From Gilichinskyi gelida (GTDB taxonomy: Bacteria; Acidobacteriota; Thermoanaerobaculia; Gp7-AA8): a stretch of DNA of 64,000 nt. Below the pieces are notes generated by a model. That model saw nothing but the letters and a program-made list of their open reading frames with translations, did no database searches and had not been told where the DNA came from. The DNA is taken from positions 206,928 to 270,927 of the forward strand of contig JBBPII010000006.1 of assembly GCA_038040385.1 (NCBI GenBank). Reading direction: 5' to 3'. Made by a program: the position numbers and the translations under genes. Of this stretch, positions 43,269 through 51,515 are shown one piece after another (within the stretch, counting starts at the first letter, position 1; the number at the start of each line of letters is the position of its first letter).

Positions 43269-43537
43269 CTAAATAGGCGCAACGACGTCGTCTCCAACGC
43301 GCGACCTTGCACCTCCCGCAGCACACCTGCTCGACCCAGAACACGGATCGAATCTGGGATTAACGCGTCTCCGCAGACCTTTTCGCGAGGGTAAGACTCC
43401 CGCTCCAGAATCACTACAGATCTTCCCGCCCGTGCGAGGTGCAGCGCTGCCATTGCGCCAGCCGGCCCACCCCCGACGATGGCGACATCCCATGTGCGCG
43501 CGACCGCGTCCCGCGCGGTGACCTGTCTGGCCGTCAA
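43269..43537 (-). pseudogene. N-terminal part of interrupted flavoprotein
   Basis: About 89 residues. WDVAIVGGGPAGAMAALHLA is the FAD-binding Rossmann motif, followed by RAGRSVVILERESYPREKVC and GDALIPDSIRVLGRAGVL. This is the start of a geranylgeranyl-reductase-family protein whose rest is at 39067-39988. Transcription now runs into the transposon and stops a few codons later. Confidence 0.88.
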
Positions 43538-43822
43538 CTGTGCTCCGAATGCGAGAAGACGCGAAAACCGCGGTTTGGGCGAAGGTGTCCTGGCGAACGA
43601 TCAGTCGAACTGAGAACCTGACGATCTCGTGTGCTTGACATCAACATAGGAGTGTCGTGACGTACCCTTATCCCTACCCTCCGTCGTTCTCGCTCGTCGT
43701 CGGCCGCGCCGCTTGCATGTGCTTAGGCGGGACGGCCACGTAGGTGTGGAAATGGTGGCCTGATGACTCTCCTAAGATTGGAAGTCCCCTCCGACGGAAG
43801 TGAGATACGGGAGCTAGCGATC
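43538..43822. other. 285 bp without a convincing gene
   Basis: This gap lies between the flavoprotein 5' end and the 148-aa membrane-protein gene. It should hold both promoters. I saw no clear attC core pair and no coding frame I could support. Confidence 0.5.
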
Positions 43823-44269
43823 ATGAGTGAAACCGAAGCGTGCACGGAAAGAAGGATGGAGGCAGCAAAAACATTACTGACGTTTTGGCACGGCCACTAC
43901 TGGGATTCTTCTCGGCTTCTTGCACAAGGATGGGCTTTTTATCTAACAATAATTGCCGCCATCGTCGGATTTGTGGCGACCCGATCGCTGCCCAAACAGA
44001 CAGCCGTGGGCTTGCTCTGGGTGGCAATTATCATCACCGCGGCGCACATGCTAGGAGCTATGCTATGGAATTGGGGAATCCTGAAATTGGTGGGCACGCT
44101 GGAAGCTTTGAATCGTGAACTCGACTCGTCACTATTCGATGACTTAGGTTTGCGGAAATTATTCTTGCGATGGAGAATCGTCGGGGCAATCTTGGTTGGT
44201 TTCATCGTCCTGATAGGTATAACTATTTTGACCGGATTGGTTTTGTTCTGCCGAACAATTGGCCATTGA
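43823..44269 (+). CDS. Membrane protein of unknown function
   Basis: 148 aa with three or four hydrophobic helices: LLAQGWAFYLTIIAAIVGFV, AVGLLWVAIIITAAHMLGAM and IVGAILVGFIVLIGITILTG. A soluble helix, TLEALNRELDSSLFDDLGLR, lies between them. Typical of small island or defence-associated membrane proteins; no known family. Plus-strand, unlike the other cassette genes, and rather AT-rich for this genome. The ATG at 43823 has GGGAG upstream. Confidence 0.65.
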   Translation: MSETEACTERRMEAAKTLLTFWHGHYWDSSRLLAQGWAFYLTIIAAIVGFVATRSLPKQTAVGLLWVAIIITAAHMLGAMLWNWGILKLVGTLEALNRELDSSLFDDLGLRKLFLRWRIVGAILVGFIVLIGITILTGLVLFCRTIGH

Positions 44270-44289
44270 TGGATCCCTCGAAGCCATTA

Positions 44290-44400
44290 TTTGCGGAGCG
44301 GGTGCCGTGCGGCACGCCGTTTGCCGGGCTAACTTGTAATTCGGCGACAACCGCGCGAAGCGATTTTGCACGTGTTCCGACGTTCGAATGCGCAAGCCGT
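44290..44400. other. Possible attI or degenerate attC next to integrase
   Basis: Contains GGCACGCCGTTTGCCGGGCTAAC (44309-44331 region), which resembles the centre of attC-like site 2 (GGCACGCCGCTTGCCG). On the minus strand it reads GTTAGCC, a core site. It lies between the integrase 3' end and the first cassette gene. Too degenerate to decide which site it is. Confidence 0.3.
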
Positions 44401-44451
44401 CATACTCCCATGTCGGGAAATCATGCTACGCGTCGTGGAGGCGCGCGTCTT

Positions 44452-45417
44452 TCATGCCGGATCGAGCGGGCTTCGCACCGCACTCGCGCCCAGGTTCAGC
44501 ACGTGTGTGTAGATCATCGTGGTCGAGACGTCGCGGTGCCCGAGGAGCTCCTGCACGGTGCGGATGTCCTGACCCCGCTCGAGGAGGTGGGTGGCGAAGG
44601 AGTGGCGGAAGGTGTGGCAGGTCACGCGCTTCGCGATGCCTGATTCCAGCGCCGCCCGGCGAACGGCGCGCTGTACGGCGCTCTCGTGCAGGTGGTGCCG
44701 CCGTTCCATTCCCGTGGCCGGATCGCGCCACCGGCTCGTCGCCGGGAAAACTCATTGCCAGATCCACTCGCCTGCCGCAGAGGGCAGCTTCCTCGCCAGG
44801 GCGTTCGGAAGCCACACCTCCCCGAACCCCAGCCTTAAATCCTCTTCGTGCAGCGTGCGTGCGGCCGAGAGCTGCTCGCGGAGCGGATCGGCCAGCGCAC
44901 GCGGCAGCATCGTCGTCCGGTCGTGCCGCCCCTTCGGATCGCGTGCGACGATCTGTCGTCGCGCAAAATCGACGTCCTTCACCCGCAGGCGCAGCGCCTC
45001 CAGCAGACGCAGGCCCGACCCGTACAGCAGCCGCGCAACGAGTCCCGGCGTTCCCGCCACGCGCACCAGTACGCTCTCCACCTCCTCGCGCGTCAGCACT
45101 ACCGGCAATCGCGCCGGCCGCCGCGCGCGCACCAGGTCGTCGATCCACGGCAGAGGATCCCCCAGGACGTGCCGGTAGAGAAAGAGAATCGCGCAGAGCG
45201 CCTGGTTCTGCGTCGCCGCGCTGACCCGGTCGCGCGTGGCCAGCGCCGTCAGATACGCGTTCACCTCCTCCGGGCCCGTGGCTGAAGGATGCCGCTTGCC
45301 GTGGAAGAGGATGAAGCGCCGCGCCCACGCGACGTACGCTTCCTCCGTTCGCGCGCTGTAATGCCGGGCGCGCAGCGCGTCGCGCATTCTGTCGAGAAGC
45401 TTCGGGGGATTGCTCAT
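44452..45417 (-). pseudogene. intI: Integron integrase IntI with in-frame TGA
   Basis: 322 codons, the usual IntI length. Tyrosine-recombinase residues are present: Arg in YGSGLRLLEALRLRVKDVDF, HTFRHSFATHLLERG and LGHRDVSTTMIYTHV with the nucleophile Tyr. The IntI-specific patch reads AGEWIWQ, then TGA (44752-44754), then VFPATSRWRDPATG and ERRHHLHESAVQRAV. Functional relatives have an aromatic residue (Trp or Tyr) at the TGA position, so TGG to TGA is the simplest change. The gene has the same strand as the cassettes. Confidence 0.92.
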
Positions 45418-45491
45418 CCGCCGAGGCTCCCTCGGTCACGCACGAAAGGCAGGAAGCTCTACATGATGTGGAGCGCCGGCGTGAGTCTGCT

Positions 45492-45513
45492 GTCGCGTAG
45501 CGCGTTATGCGAC
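45492..45513. promoter_or_regulatory. Palindromic operator 1 upstream of TetR-type gene
   Basis: GTCGCGTAG-N4-TTATGCGAC, an imperfect 22-bp palindrome. A further half-site TTATGCGAC follows at 45518-45526. Same sequence as operator 2 with small changes. Confidence 0.65.
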
Positions 45514-45553
45514 AACGTTATGCGACAGGAGGCGGATAGCGGCGGAGAACCGT

Positions 45554-45575
45554 GTCGCGTAACACATTACGCGAC
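45554..45575. promoter_or_regulatory. Palindromic operator 2 upstream of TetR-type gene
   Basis: Perfect 9-bp arms GTCGCGTAA and TTACGCGAC around CACA. It ends 86 bp before the TetR-type ATG. Size and symmetry fit a TetR dimer site, so autoregulation of the regulator-peptidase unit is inferred. Confidence 0.72.
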
Positions 45576-45661
45576 CATCGCCTCTCGACCAACGACCAAC
45601 GACGACCGCCCCATCCGTTGACCTCCGGCGCCGCGGCGCGTAGCCTGTCGCCCGGCTCGGC

Positions 45662-46270
45662 ATGCAGAGAGAGGAGAGGTCGGAGCGCAGCCGGCGGCAG
45701 GTGCTCGACGCCGCCCTCGAGCTGTTCTCCCATCGCGGTTATCGCGCCACCACCGTTCGCGACATCGCCGGCGAGGCCAATGTCTCGACGGGGAATGTCT
45801 ACCACCACTTCCCGGACAAAGAGACCATCTTCCGCACGCTGCTCGACGAGTTCTGGAGCATCACCGAGACCAGGCGCTATCCCTTCATGCGCGCGCTGCT
45901 GGCCGGGCAATTCCCCGACAACATCGAGAAGCTCGGCCTCGCCGCGCGCGACAGCGTCCGCGAGTTCCGCAGCTACATCGCCCTCATCTACGTCGACGTC
46001 ATCGAGTTCGACGGCACGCACATCCGCAAGTTCTATGCGGAGATGGGGCAGCGCATCGCCGGCGTCCTCGGCGAAGAAGCCCTCGCTCGGATCGGCTCGC
46101 GCATGCGCCCCAGCGTGACGCCGATCTCCGCGCTGCTGTTGACCTCGCGCCTCTTCTTCAACTACTTCTCGATCGAGATTCTCTTCAACGTCCCCGAGCC
46201 GTTCGGAAAAGACTCGCGCGATGTCGTCAGCGACATCGCCGATATCCTGCGCCACGGAATGCTTGTCTGA
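45662..46270 (+). CDS. TetR/AcrR-family regulator
   Basis: 202 aa. The N-terminal helix-turn-helix is RRQVLDAALELFSHRGYRAT followed by TVRDIAGEANVSTGNVYHHF, the TetR signature. The C-terminal ligand domain is unassigned (SALLLTSRLFFNYFSIEILF). It stops 10 bp before the M14 peptidase gene, so the two are likely co-transcribed and controlled through the two palindromes upstream. Confidence 0.93.
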   Translation: MQREERSERSRRQVLDAALELFSHRGYRATTVRDIAGEANVSTGNVYHHFPDKETIFRTLLDEFWSITETRRYPFMRALLAGQFPDNIEKLGLAARDSVREFRSYIALIYVDVIEFDGTHIRKFYAEMGQRIAGVLGEEALARIGSRMRPSVTPISALLLTSRLFFNYFSIEILFNVPEPFGKDSRDVVSDIADILRHGMLV

Positions 46271-46280
46271 TGGAGGATTG

Positions 46281-48992
46281 ATGTTCAAGACTCTCGTCGC
46301 CGCGCTCCTCACCGCCGCCACCGCGCTCCCTTCGGCTACGCTCAGGGCAAGCGCGCAGCAAACGGACGACGCCGAGTACACCCGGCAGATCCGCCAGTTC
46401 ACCACCGGCCTGCAGTTCACCACCGAGATGGTCGATCACCTCCCCGCCTCAGCGACCGTGCCCACTCCGCTGAAGTTCCTGGGGTACATCGCCGGCGCGG
46501 AGAACCACCTCACGTACGCCGAGGACGTGTACCGCTACATGCGCGCGCTGGAGGCGGCGTCGCCGCGGGTGAAAGTCTTCTCCATCGGCCAGAGCGAGGA
46601 GGGGCGCGAGATGATCGTCGTCGCCGTCTCCAGCGACGAGACCATCGCCAACCTCGACCGGTACCGCGACATCACCCGCCAGCTTGCCGATCCGCGGAAG
46701 ATCTCCGACGCCGACGCCGCCAAGCTCGTGGCCGAGGGGAAGCCGATGTACTACGCGACCGGCGCCATGCACTCGCCGGAGACCGGCAGCCCCGAGATGC
46801 TGATGGAGCTTGCCTACCGGCTGGCGGTCGGCGAATCGCCGCTGATCCGCAAGATCCGCGACAACGTCATCTTCCTCATCACGCCCGTGCTCGAAGTCGA
46901 CGGCCGCAACCGCCAGGTCGACCTGGTGCGCTACCGCCAGGCCAATCCCAAGCTGCCCACGCCGCCGCTGATCTACTGGGGCCACTACGTCGCGCACGAC
47001 AACAACCGCGACAACATGGGCCTGGCGCTGAAGCTGAGCCAGAACGTGCTGAAGGCGTACTGGGACTTCCACCCGCAGGTCGTCCACGACCTGCACGAGT
47101 CGGTGCCGTTCCTCTACATTTCCACCGGCACCGGCCCGTACAACGCGTCGCTCGATCCGCTCATGATCGACGAGTGGCACCGCATGGCGTGGCACGAAGT
47201 GCAGGAGATGACCAAGCGCGGCGTACCCGGTGTGTGGACCTACGGTTTCTACGATGGCTGGGCTCCGAACTACATGTTCTGGACGGGGATGGGCCACAAC
47301 ACCATCGGCCGTTTCTACGAGACGTTCGGCAACCGCTATCCGTCGACGGAAAACCGCCTGGTGCGCGCGCAGAGCGAGCGGGCGTGGTTCCGTCCCAATC
47401 CGCCGCTGCCGATCGTGAAGTGGTCGCTGCGCAACAACGTCAACTATCAGCAGAGCGGGCTGCTGCTCGCGCTCTCGGACATGGCCGACCGGCGCCGGCA
47501 CTTCCTCGAGCAGTTCCATCTGCTCGGCAAGCGCTCCATCGCCAAGGCGTCGAACGAAGGGCCGGCGGCGTGGGTGTTCGACGGCGCGCAGAAGCGGCAG
47601 GGACAGCTCACCGACCTCATGGCGCTGCTGCGCACGCACGGCGTGGAGGTGCACGTCGCCGACGGCCCGTTCACCATGAAGACGGATTGGCCGCCGGAGA
47701 AACCGCCGTCGGACGAAAAGAAATCGGAGCCGGCGAAGCCGGTCACCTTCGCCAAGAGCAGCTTCATCGTCCGCATGGACCAGCCGTACTCGCGGCTCGC
47801 CGACACAATGCTCGACGTGCAGTACGTCCGCAGCGACGAACGGGTGTACGACGACACCGGCTGGACGCTCGGCTATCTGAAAAACCTGGAGTTCAAGCGC
47901 GTCGCCAATGCCGAGGTGCTCAAGGTACCGATGCACGAGTGGAGCGGCGGGCTTCAGCCCGCCGTTCCGGCGACCAACAACGCCGACACGGCGTACATCC
48001 GCGCGCACTGGGCTGACGCCGGCAAGCCGAAGCCGCGCATCGCCCTCCTCCACACTTGGCTGCGCACGCAGGATGAAGGGTGGTGGCGCCTGGCTTTCGA
48101 ATCGCTCGGCGTGCCGTACACGTACGTCTCGACGCAGCAGGTGGCGAAGATGCCGAGCCTGCGCGACTCGTTCGACGTCATCGTCTTCCCGCCCACCGGC
48201 GGCAACAACGCGTCGCAGGAGATCGTCAACGGGATGCCACCCGGTCCGGCGCTGCCATGGAAGAAGTCCGCGCTCACGCCCAACCTCGGCGTGGACGAAA
48301 CCGATGACATGCGTCCCGGCCTCGGCCTCACCGGCGTCGCCAACCTGACGAAGTTCGTGGAGGACGGCGGCCTGCTCGTCACCGCGCGCGACACCTCGGT
48401 GTGGGCCGTCGAGTACGGCCTGGCGCGCTACGTCCGAGTGGTCGCCCCGCAGAAACTGAAGGCGCCGGGGACGATCCTCTCCGCGACGGTGACGGACAAG
48501 AAGAGCCCCATCGTCGCCGGCTACGACGACACCATCCCCATCTACTTCGCCAGCACGCCGATTTTCCGCGTCGGCCTCAACACGCCGCCCGCCGACGCCG
48601 AATCGCGGCCCAGCGGCCGCGGCGGCAAGAACGATCCCGACGTCCCGCAAGGCCGTACATTCGTGCCGCTGCCCGAGCGCGCCAAGCCCGCGCCGGGGGA
48701 GGAGGGATTCCAGACGCCGGAGGACGCGCCGTGGAATTCCGAGCACTTGATGCCGCGGCCGGAAGACCGCCCGCGCGTGGTCGTCTCATTCGCCAAGAAA
48801 GCGGACGACCTGCTGCTCTCCGGCATGCTCGACGGCGGCGACGAGCTGGCCGGCAAGCCGGTGGTCATCGACGCCCCGCGCGGCCGCGGCCACGTCATCC
48901 TCTTCGCCAGTAATCCCATGTGGCGGGGAAACACGCAGGGGTCGTACGCGCTGGTGATGAACGCGATCATGAATTGGGATCGATTGCGATGA
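46281..48992 (+). CDS. Secreted M14-family zinc carboxypeptidase-like protein
   Basis: 903 aa. Signal peptide MFKTLVAALLTAATALPSAT. The peptidase domain (residues ~60-380) has the zinc ligands GAMHSPETGS (HxxE) and VVHDLHES (His), with HDNNRDNMG as the substrate-binding Asn-Arg. The long C-terminal part resembles glutamine-amidotransferase-like or ThuA-type folds (DSFDVIVFPPTGGNN, FVEDGGLLVTARD, GRGHVILFASNPMWRG). Ribosome site GGAGG. A short palindrome is embedded near 47950 (SGGLQPAV). Confidence 0.9.
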   Translation: MFKTLVAALLTAATALPSATLRASAQQTDDAEYTRQIRQFTTGLQFTTEMVDHLPASATVPTPLKFLGYIAGAENHLTYAEDVYRYMRALEAASPRVKVFSIGQSEEGREMIVVAVSSDETIANLDRYRDITRQLADPRKISDADAAKLVAEGKPMYYATGAMHSPETGSPEMLMELAYRLAVGESPLIRKIRDNVIFLITPVLEVDGRNRQVDLVRYRQANPKLPTPPLIYWGHYVAHDNNRDNMGLALKLSQNVLKAYWDFHPQVVHDLHESVPFLYISTGTGPYNASLDPLMIDEWHRMAWHEVQEMTKRGVPGVWTYGFYDGWAPNYMFWTGMGHNTIGRFYETFGNRYPSTENRLVRAQSERAWFRPNPPLPIVKWSLRNNVNYQQSGLLLALSDMADRRRHFLEQFHLLGKRSIAKASNEGPAAWVFDGAQKRQGQLTDLMALLRTHGVEVHVADGPFTMKTDWPPEKPPSDEKKSEPAKPVTFAKSSFIVRMDQPYSRLADTMLDVQYVRSDERVYDDTGWTLGYLKNLEFKRVANAEVLKVPMHEWSGGLQPAVPATNNADTAYIRAHWADAGKPKPRIALLHTWLRTQDEGWWRLAFESLGVPYTYVSTQQVAKMPSLRDSFDVIVFPPTGGNNASQEIVNGMPPGPALPWKKSALTPNLGVDETDDMRPGLGLTGVANLTKFVEDGGLLVTARDTSVWAVEYGLARYVRVVAPQKLKAPGTILSATVTDKKSPIVAGYDDTIPIYFASTPIFRVGLNTPPADAESRPSGRGGKNDPDVPQGRTFVPLPERAKPAPGEEGFQTPEDAPWNSEHLMPRPEDRPRVVVSFAKKADDLLLSGMLDGGDELAGKPVVIDAPRGRGHVILFASNPMWRGNTQGSYALVMNAIMNWDRLR

Positions 48993-49738
48993 GTTCTTGG
49001 TCGCCCGAGCAGTACGAGAAGTTCAAGTCCGAGCGCGCGCAGCCGTTCCGTGACCTCTTGGCGCTCATCGAGCACCGGCCGCGCATGCGCGTCGTCGACT
49101 TCGGCTGCGGGACCGGCGAGCTGACGCGCGCCCTGCACGATCACCTGCAAGCCGAGGAGAGCCTCGGCATCGACAACTCGGAGACCATGCTTCTCGAGAG
49201 CGCCTCGTTCGGTTCGGATGTCCTCCGCTTCGAGCGCGGCGACGTCGAGGCCTTCGTCACCGACCGGCCGTACGATCTCGTCTTCTCCAACGCCGCGCTG
49301 CATTGGATCGGCGATCACCCGCGCCTCTTCACCAGGCTGGCCGGCTTCCTCGCCCCGCATGGGCAGCTCGCGGTGCAGATGCCGTCGAACTTCGACCATC
49401 CGTCGCACCGAGTCGCCGCGGATCTGGCACCTTCTTTCGGGCTCGAGGTGCGCTCGCCGAGCGTCCTCCCGTCCGAGCGCTACGCCGAGCTGCTCCACAC
49501 CCTCGGCTTCGCGCGGCAGCACGTGCGCCTGCAGGTGTACGGGCACGTCCTGCCGTCGAGCGCCGACGTGGTCGAGTGGGTGAAGGGAACGACGCTGACG
49601 GATTACCAGAGCCGGCTCGAGCCCGCCGCGTTCGAGGAGTTCGTCGCCCGGTACCGCGACCGGCTGCTCGCCGAGATCGGCGACGCCCGCCCGTACTTTT
49701 ACGCATTCAAAAGGGTCGTGCTATGGGCCTCGTTCTAG
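48989..49738 (+). CDS. SAM-dependent methyltransferase, trans-aconitate methyltransferase-like
   Basis: 249 aa class I methyltransferase: WSPEQYEKFKSERAQPFRDL at the start, motif I VVDFGCGTGELTRAL, GIDNSETML, then YDLVFSNAALHWIGDH and LAPHGQLAVQMPSNFDHPSH. This pattern is that of trans-aconitate 2-methyltransferase (Tam). The start overlaps the peptidase stop as ATGA. The real substrate is not determined. Confidence 0.9.
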   Translation: MSSWSPEQYEKFKSERAQPFRDLLALIEHRPRMRVVDFGCGTGELTRALHDHLQAEESLGIDNSETMLLESASFGSDVLRFERGDVEAFVTDRPYDLVFSNAALHWIGDHPRLFTRLAGFLAPHGQLAVQMPSNFDHPSHRVAADLAPSFGLEVRSPSVLPSERYAELLHTLGFARQHVRLQVYGHVLPSSADVVEWVKGTTLTDYQSRLEPAAFEEFVARYRDRLLAEIGDARPYFYAFKRVVLWASF

Positions 49739-49744
49739 GGCAAA

Positions 49745-49800
49745 TGTAGGACGGGCTTCAGCCCGTCTTCTCGGGTCGACGGGCTGAAGCCCGTCCTACA
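49745..49800. repeat. Palindromic repeat, family B copy 2
   Basis: TGTAGGACGGGCTTCAGCCC followed after a short loop by GGGCTGAAGCCCGTCCTACA. It occupies almost the whole gap between the convergent methyltransferase and anti-sigma genes and could act as a two-way terminator. Confidence 0.85.
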
Positions 49801-49811
49801 TGAGGCGAGAA

Positions 49812-50297
49812 TCACTCTTCCGCGAGGATGGTATGCATGGCCACGAACACCGTGGCCGACGACAGCACCACTACCGCGGCGAAGACGCTGACCGAGAGCG
49901 ACGCCGTGGCCTGCGCGCTCGCCGACGCCATCACCATGTGGCTCGGCGTGAAGCTGGTGACCCAGGCCTGGATCGCCGACCACTTCCACGTCAGCAGCGA
50001 GGCCCAGCAGGCGGCGACGGCGAGGTACGCGCCGATCTGCAAGCGGGTCATCGGCAGCGACGCACGCTGCATCGTCGCGTTCGACTGCATCAGCTTCGCT
50101 TTCAGCCACAACACGGCGGGGTCGGGGAGGATGTGCTCCCGATCGTCGAGGCGCGCGAACTCTTCCATCCACGGCCCCACCTCGGCCGCCGCCGCGCAAT
50201 CGGTGCAATTGTCGACGTGCGCGCGCAGCGAGACGGTCCACTCGCCGCTCGACGCGGCGCGGACGGCATCCGGTTCCAGACGGCAGCTCGTGTTCAT
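49812..50297 (-). CDS. Anti-sigma factor, membrane-anchored
   Basis: 161 aa. The N-terminal cytoplasmic part has LRAHVDNCTDCAAA (HxxxCxxC), a zinc anti-sigma motif. Membrane helices follow (LQIGAYLAVAACWASLLTWK; ASLSVSVFAAVVVLSSATVF). It should hold the sigma factor encoded just upstream; the genes overlap as ATGA, the standard sigma/anti-sigma order. Confidence 0.85.
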   Translation of the reverse strand: MNTSCRLEPDAVRAASSGEWTVSLRAHVDNCTDCAAAAEVGPWMEEFARLDDREHILPDPAVLWLKAKLMQSNATMQRASLPMTRLQIGAYLAVAACWASLLTWKWSAIQAWVTSFTPSHMVMASASAQATASLSVSVFAAVVVLSSATVFVAMHTILAEE

Positions 50298-50872
50298 CGC
50301 GCTCCCTCCGGCGCCAGCCCTTTCTTCGACAGCAGCGCGCCGAGGCGCTTGCGCGCCCGGAACAGCATCACTTTCACGCTCTTCGCTTTCACACCCAGTG
50401 CCTCGGCGATCTCCTCATGCGACGAGCCTTCCACGTGCGCCAGCCACAGCAAAGCGCGCTCCTGCGGCTTGATCTCCGAGAAGACCCGCATCATGTCGTG
50501 GCGCAGCTCGCCGCGGTCGGCGCGGAAGTCCGACTGCGGCATCTCGATGGCCATCGCGCGGTCGCGCTTCGCCTCGCGGAAGTGATCGAAGACCAGATTC
50601 GTCGCCGTCTTGTAGACGTAGCGGCGGAGGTGGTCCTCGTCGGCGATGACCGGATTGCTGCGCAGGAAACGGAAGAACGTCTTCTGCAGCAGGTCGTCGG
50701 CGGCGGAGGCGTCGCCGGTCATCCGATAGATGTACGACCAGATCTTTCCGGCCGACTGGCGATAGAACGCCTCGAATCTCGCTTCATCCATCGGCTGATT
50801 CGGCATCCGCCGTGCCGTCGTCGCGTGCGCCGCGAGGAACTGCGGCGCGATCAGAACTCCTTCCGCCAGCAT
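50294..50872 (-). CDS. ECF-type RNA polymerase sigma factor
   Basis: 192 aa. Region 2: FEAFYRQSAGKIWSYIYRMT, DDLLQKTFFRFLRSNP. Region 4: IKPQERALLWLAHVEGSSHE + EIAEALGVKAKSVKVMLFRA. The first ~25 residues (MLAEGVLIAPQFLAAH) are not conserved; ATG 50806 or 50791 could be the real start. Middle gene of a three-gene unit: membrane protein, sigma, anti-sigma. Confidence 0.9.
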   Translation of the reverse strand: MLAEGVLIAPQFLAAHATTARRMPNQPMDEARFEAFYRQSAGKIWSYIYRMTGDASAADDLLQKTFFRFLRSNPVIADEDHLRRYVYKTATNLVFDHFREAKRDRAMAIEMPQSDFRADRGELRHDMMRVFSEIKPQERALLWLAHVEGSSHEEIAEALGVKAKSVKVMLFRARKRLGALLSKKGLAPEGAR

Positions 50873-50879
50873 CGCTGCC

Positions 50880-51347
50880 TCACGAGCCGCTCACCGACAG
50901 ATCGCTGCGGTCGGCATCAATCAGGCCGTACGACTTCGACAGCTTGATGGTCAGCAGCGTCGAGAGGAAGAAGCCGACGCCGAGGCCGAGGAGAATGAAA
51001 CCCGGGTAGAGGAAGCCGCGGTTGTCGTCGAAGATCCAGATGGCCAGGAATCCGAGTCCGAGCAGTGAGATGACGATGCCCTTTCCGAATCCGCTGACGA
51101 TGCGGTCGCGGGCGTAGAGATTCGACGTCACCTCGACGCCGGTGACGAACTGGCGGCCGGCCGGCGACTGCAGGAACTCGATGAATTCCTTCGATGTGCC
51201 GAACCGCTCGATGAGCTTGGTCTGCACTTCCACCTGCGCCTGCGCGCGGCGATTCTTCGAGTTGGTGCCCAGCCAGACGATCCAGACGACCATGGCGAAG
51301 AAGCCGAGGGACACGATGACGGGCATGAACATGAAACCACCTTCCAT
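50880..51347 (-). CDS. Membrane protein co-transcribed with sigma factor
   Basis: 155 aa. Helices: VIVSLGFFAMVVWIVWLG, then IVISLLGLGFLAIWIF and LYPGFILLGLGVGFFLSTLL. The soluble stretch between them (VEVQTKLIERFGTSKEFIEF, LQSPAGRQFVTG) is found in conserved membrane proteins next to ECF sigma genes. Function unknown; it may sense or be the target of the sigma pathway. It ends 7 bp before the sigma gene. Confidence 0.75.
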   Translation of the reverse strand: MEGGFMFMPVIVSLGFFAMVVWIVWLGTNSKNRRAQAQVEVQTKLIERFGTSKEFIEFLQSPAGRQFVTGVEVTSNLYARDRIVSGFGKGIVISLLGLGFLAIWIFDDNRGFLYPGFILLGLGVGFFLSTLLTIKLSKSYGLIDADRSDLSVSGS

Positions 51348-51403
51348 TGAGGAAACCTCCGAATGTCCACCCTAATACGGGAGGAGGGGAGATTGGTTAA
51401 CGG

Positions 51404-51512
51404 GTGTCATCCCGAGCGTGAGCGAGGGACCGGTGTGGGCGGGCGGCGCGCGTCGGCGGCTTTTGGGCACCGCCCGCCCACACCGGTCCCTCGCTCACGC
51501 TCGGGATGACAC
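51404..51512. repeat. Long inverted repeat with GTGTCATCCCGAGC ends
   Basis: Arms of about 45 bp: GTGTCATCCCGAGCGTGAGC ... inverted as GCTCACGCTCGGGATGACAC, with inner arms ACCGGTGTGGGCGGGCGG and CCGCCCGCCCACACCGGT. The loop is about 20 bp. It lies between the divergent membrane-protein start and the amidohydrolase 3' end. Shares its TGTCATCC termini with 57463-57570. Confidence 0.85.
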
Positions 51513-51515
51513 GGG

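Noticed and set aside
44752..44754. TGA in the integrase as a selenocysteine codon
   Set aside because: It replaces an aromatic structural residue, not a redox Cys, and I see no SECIS-like hairpin after it. A nonsense mutation is simpler.
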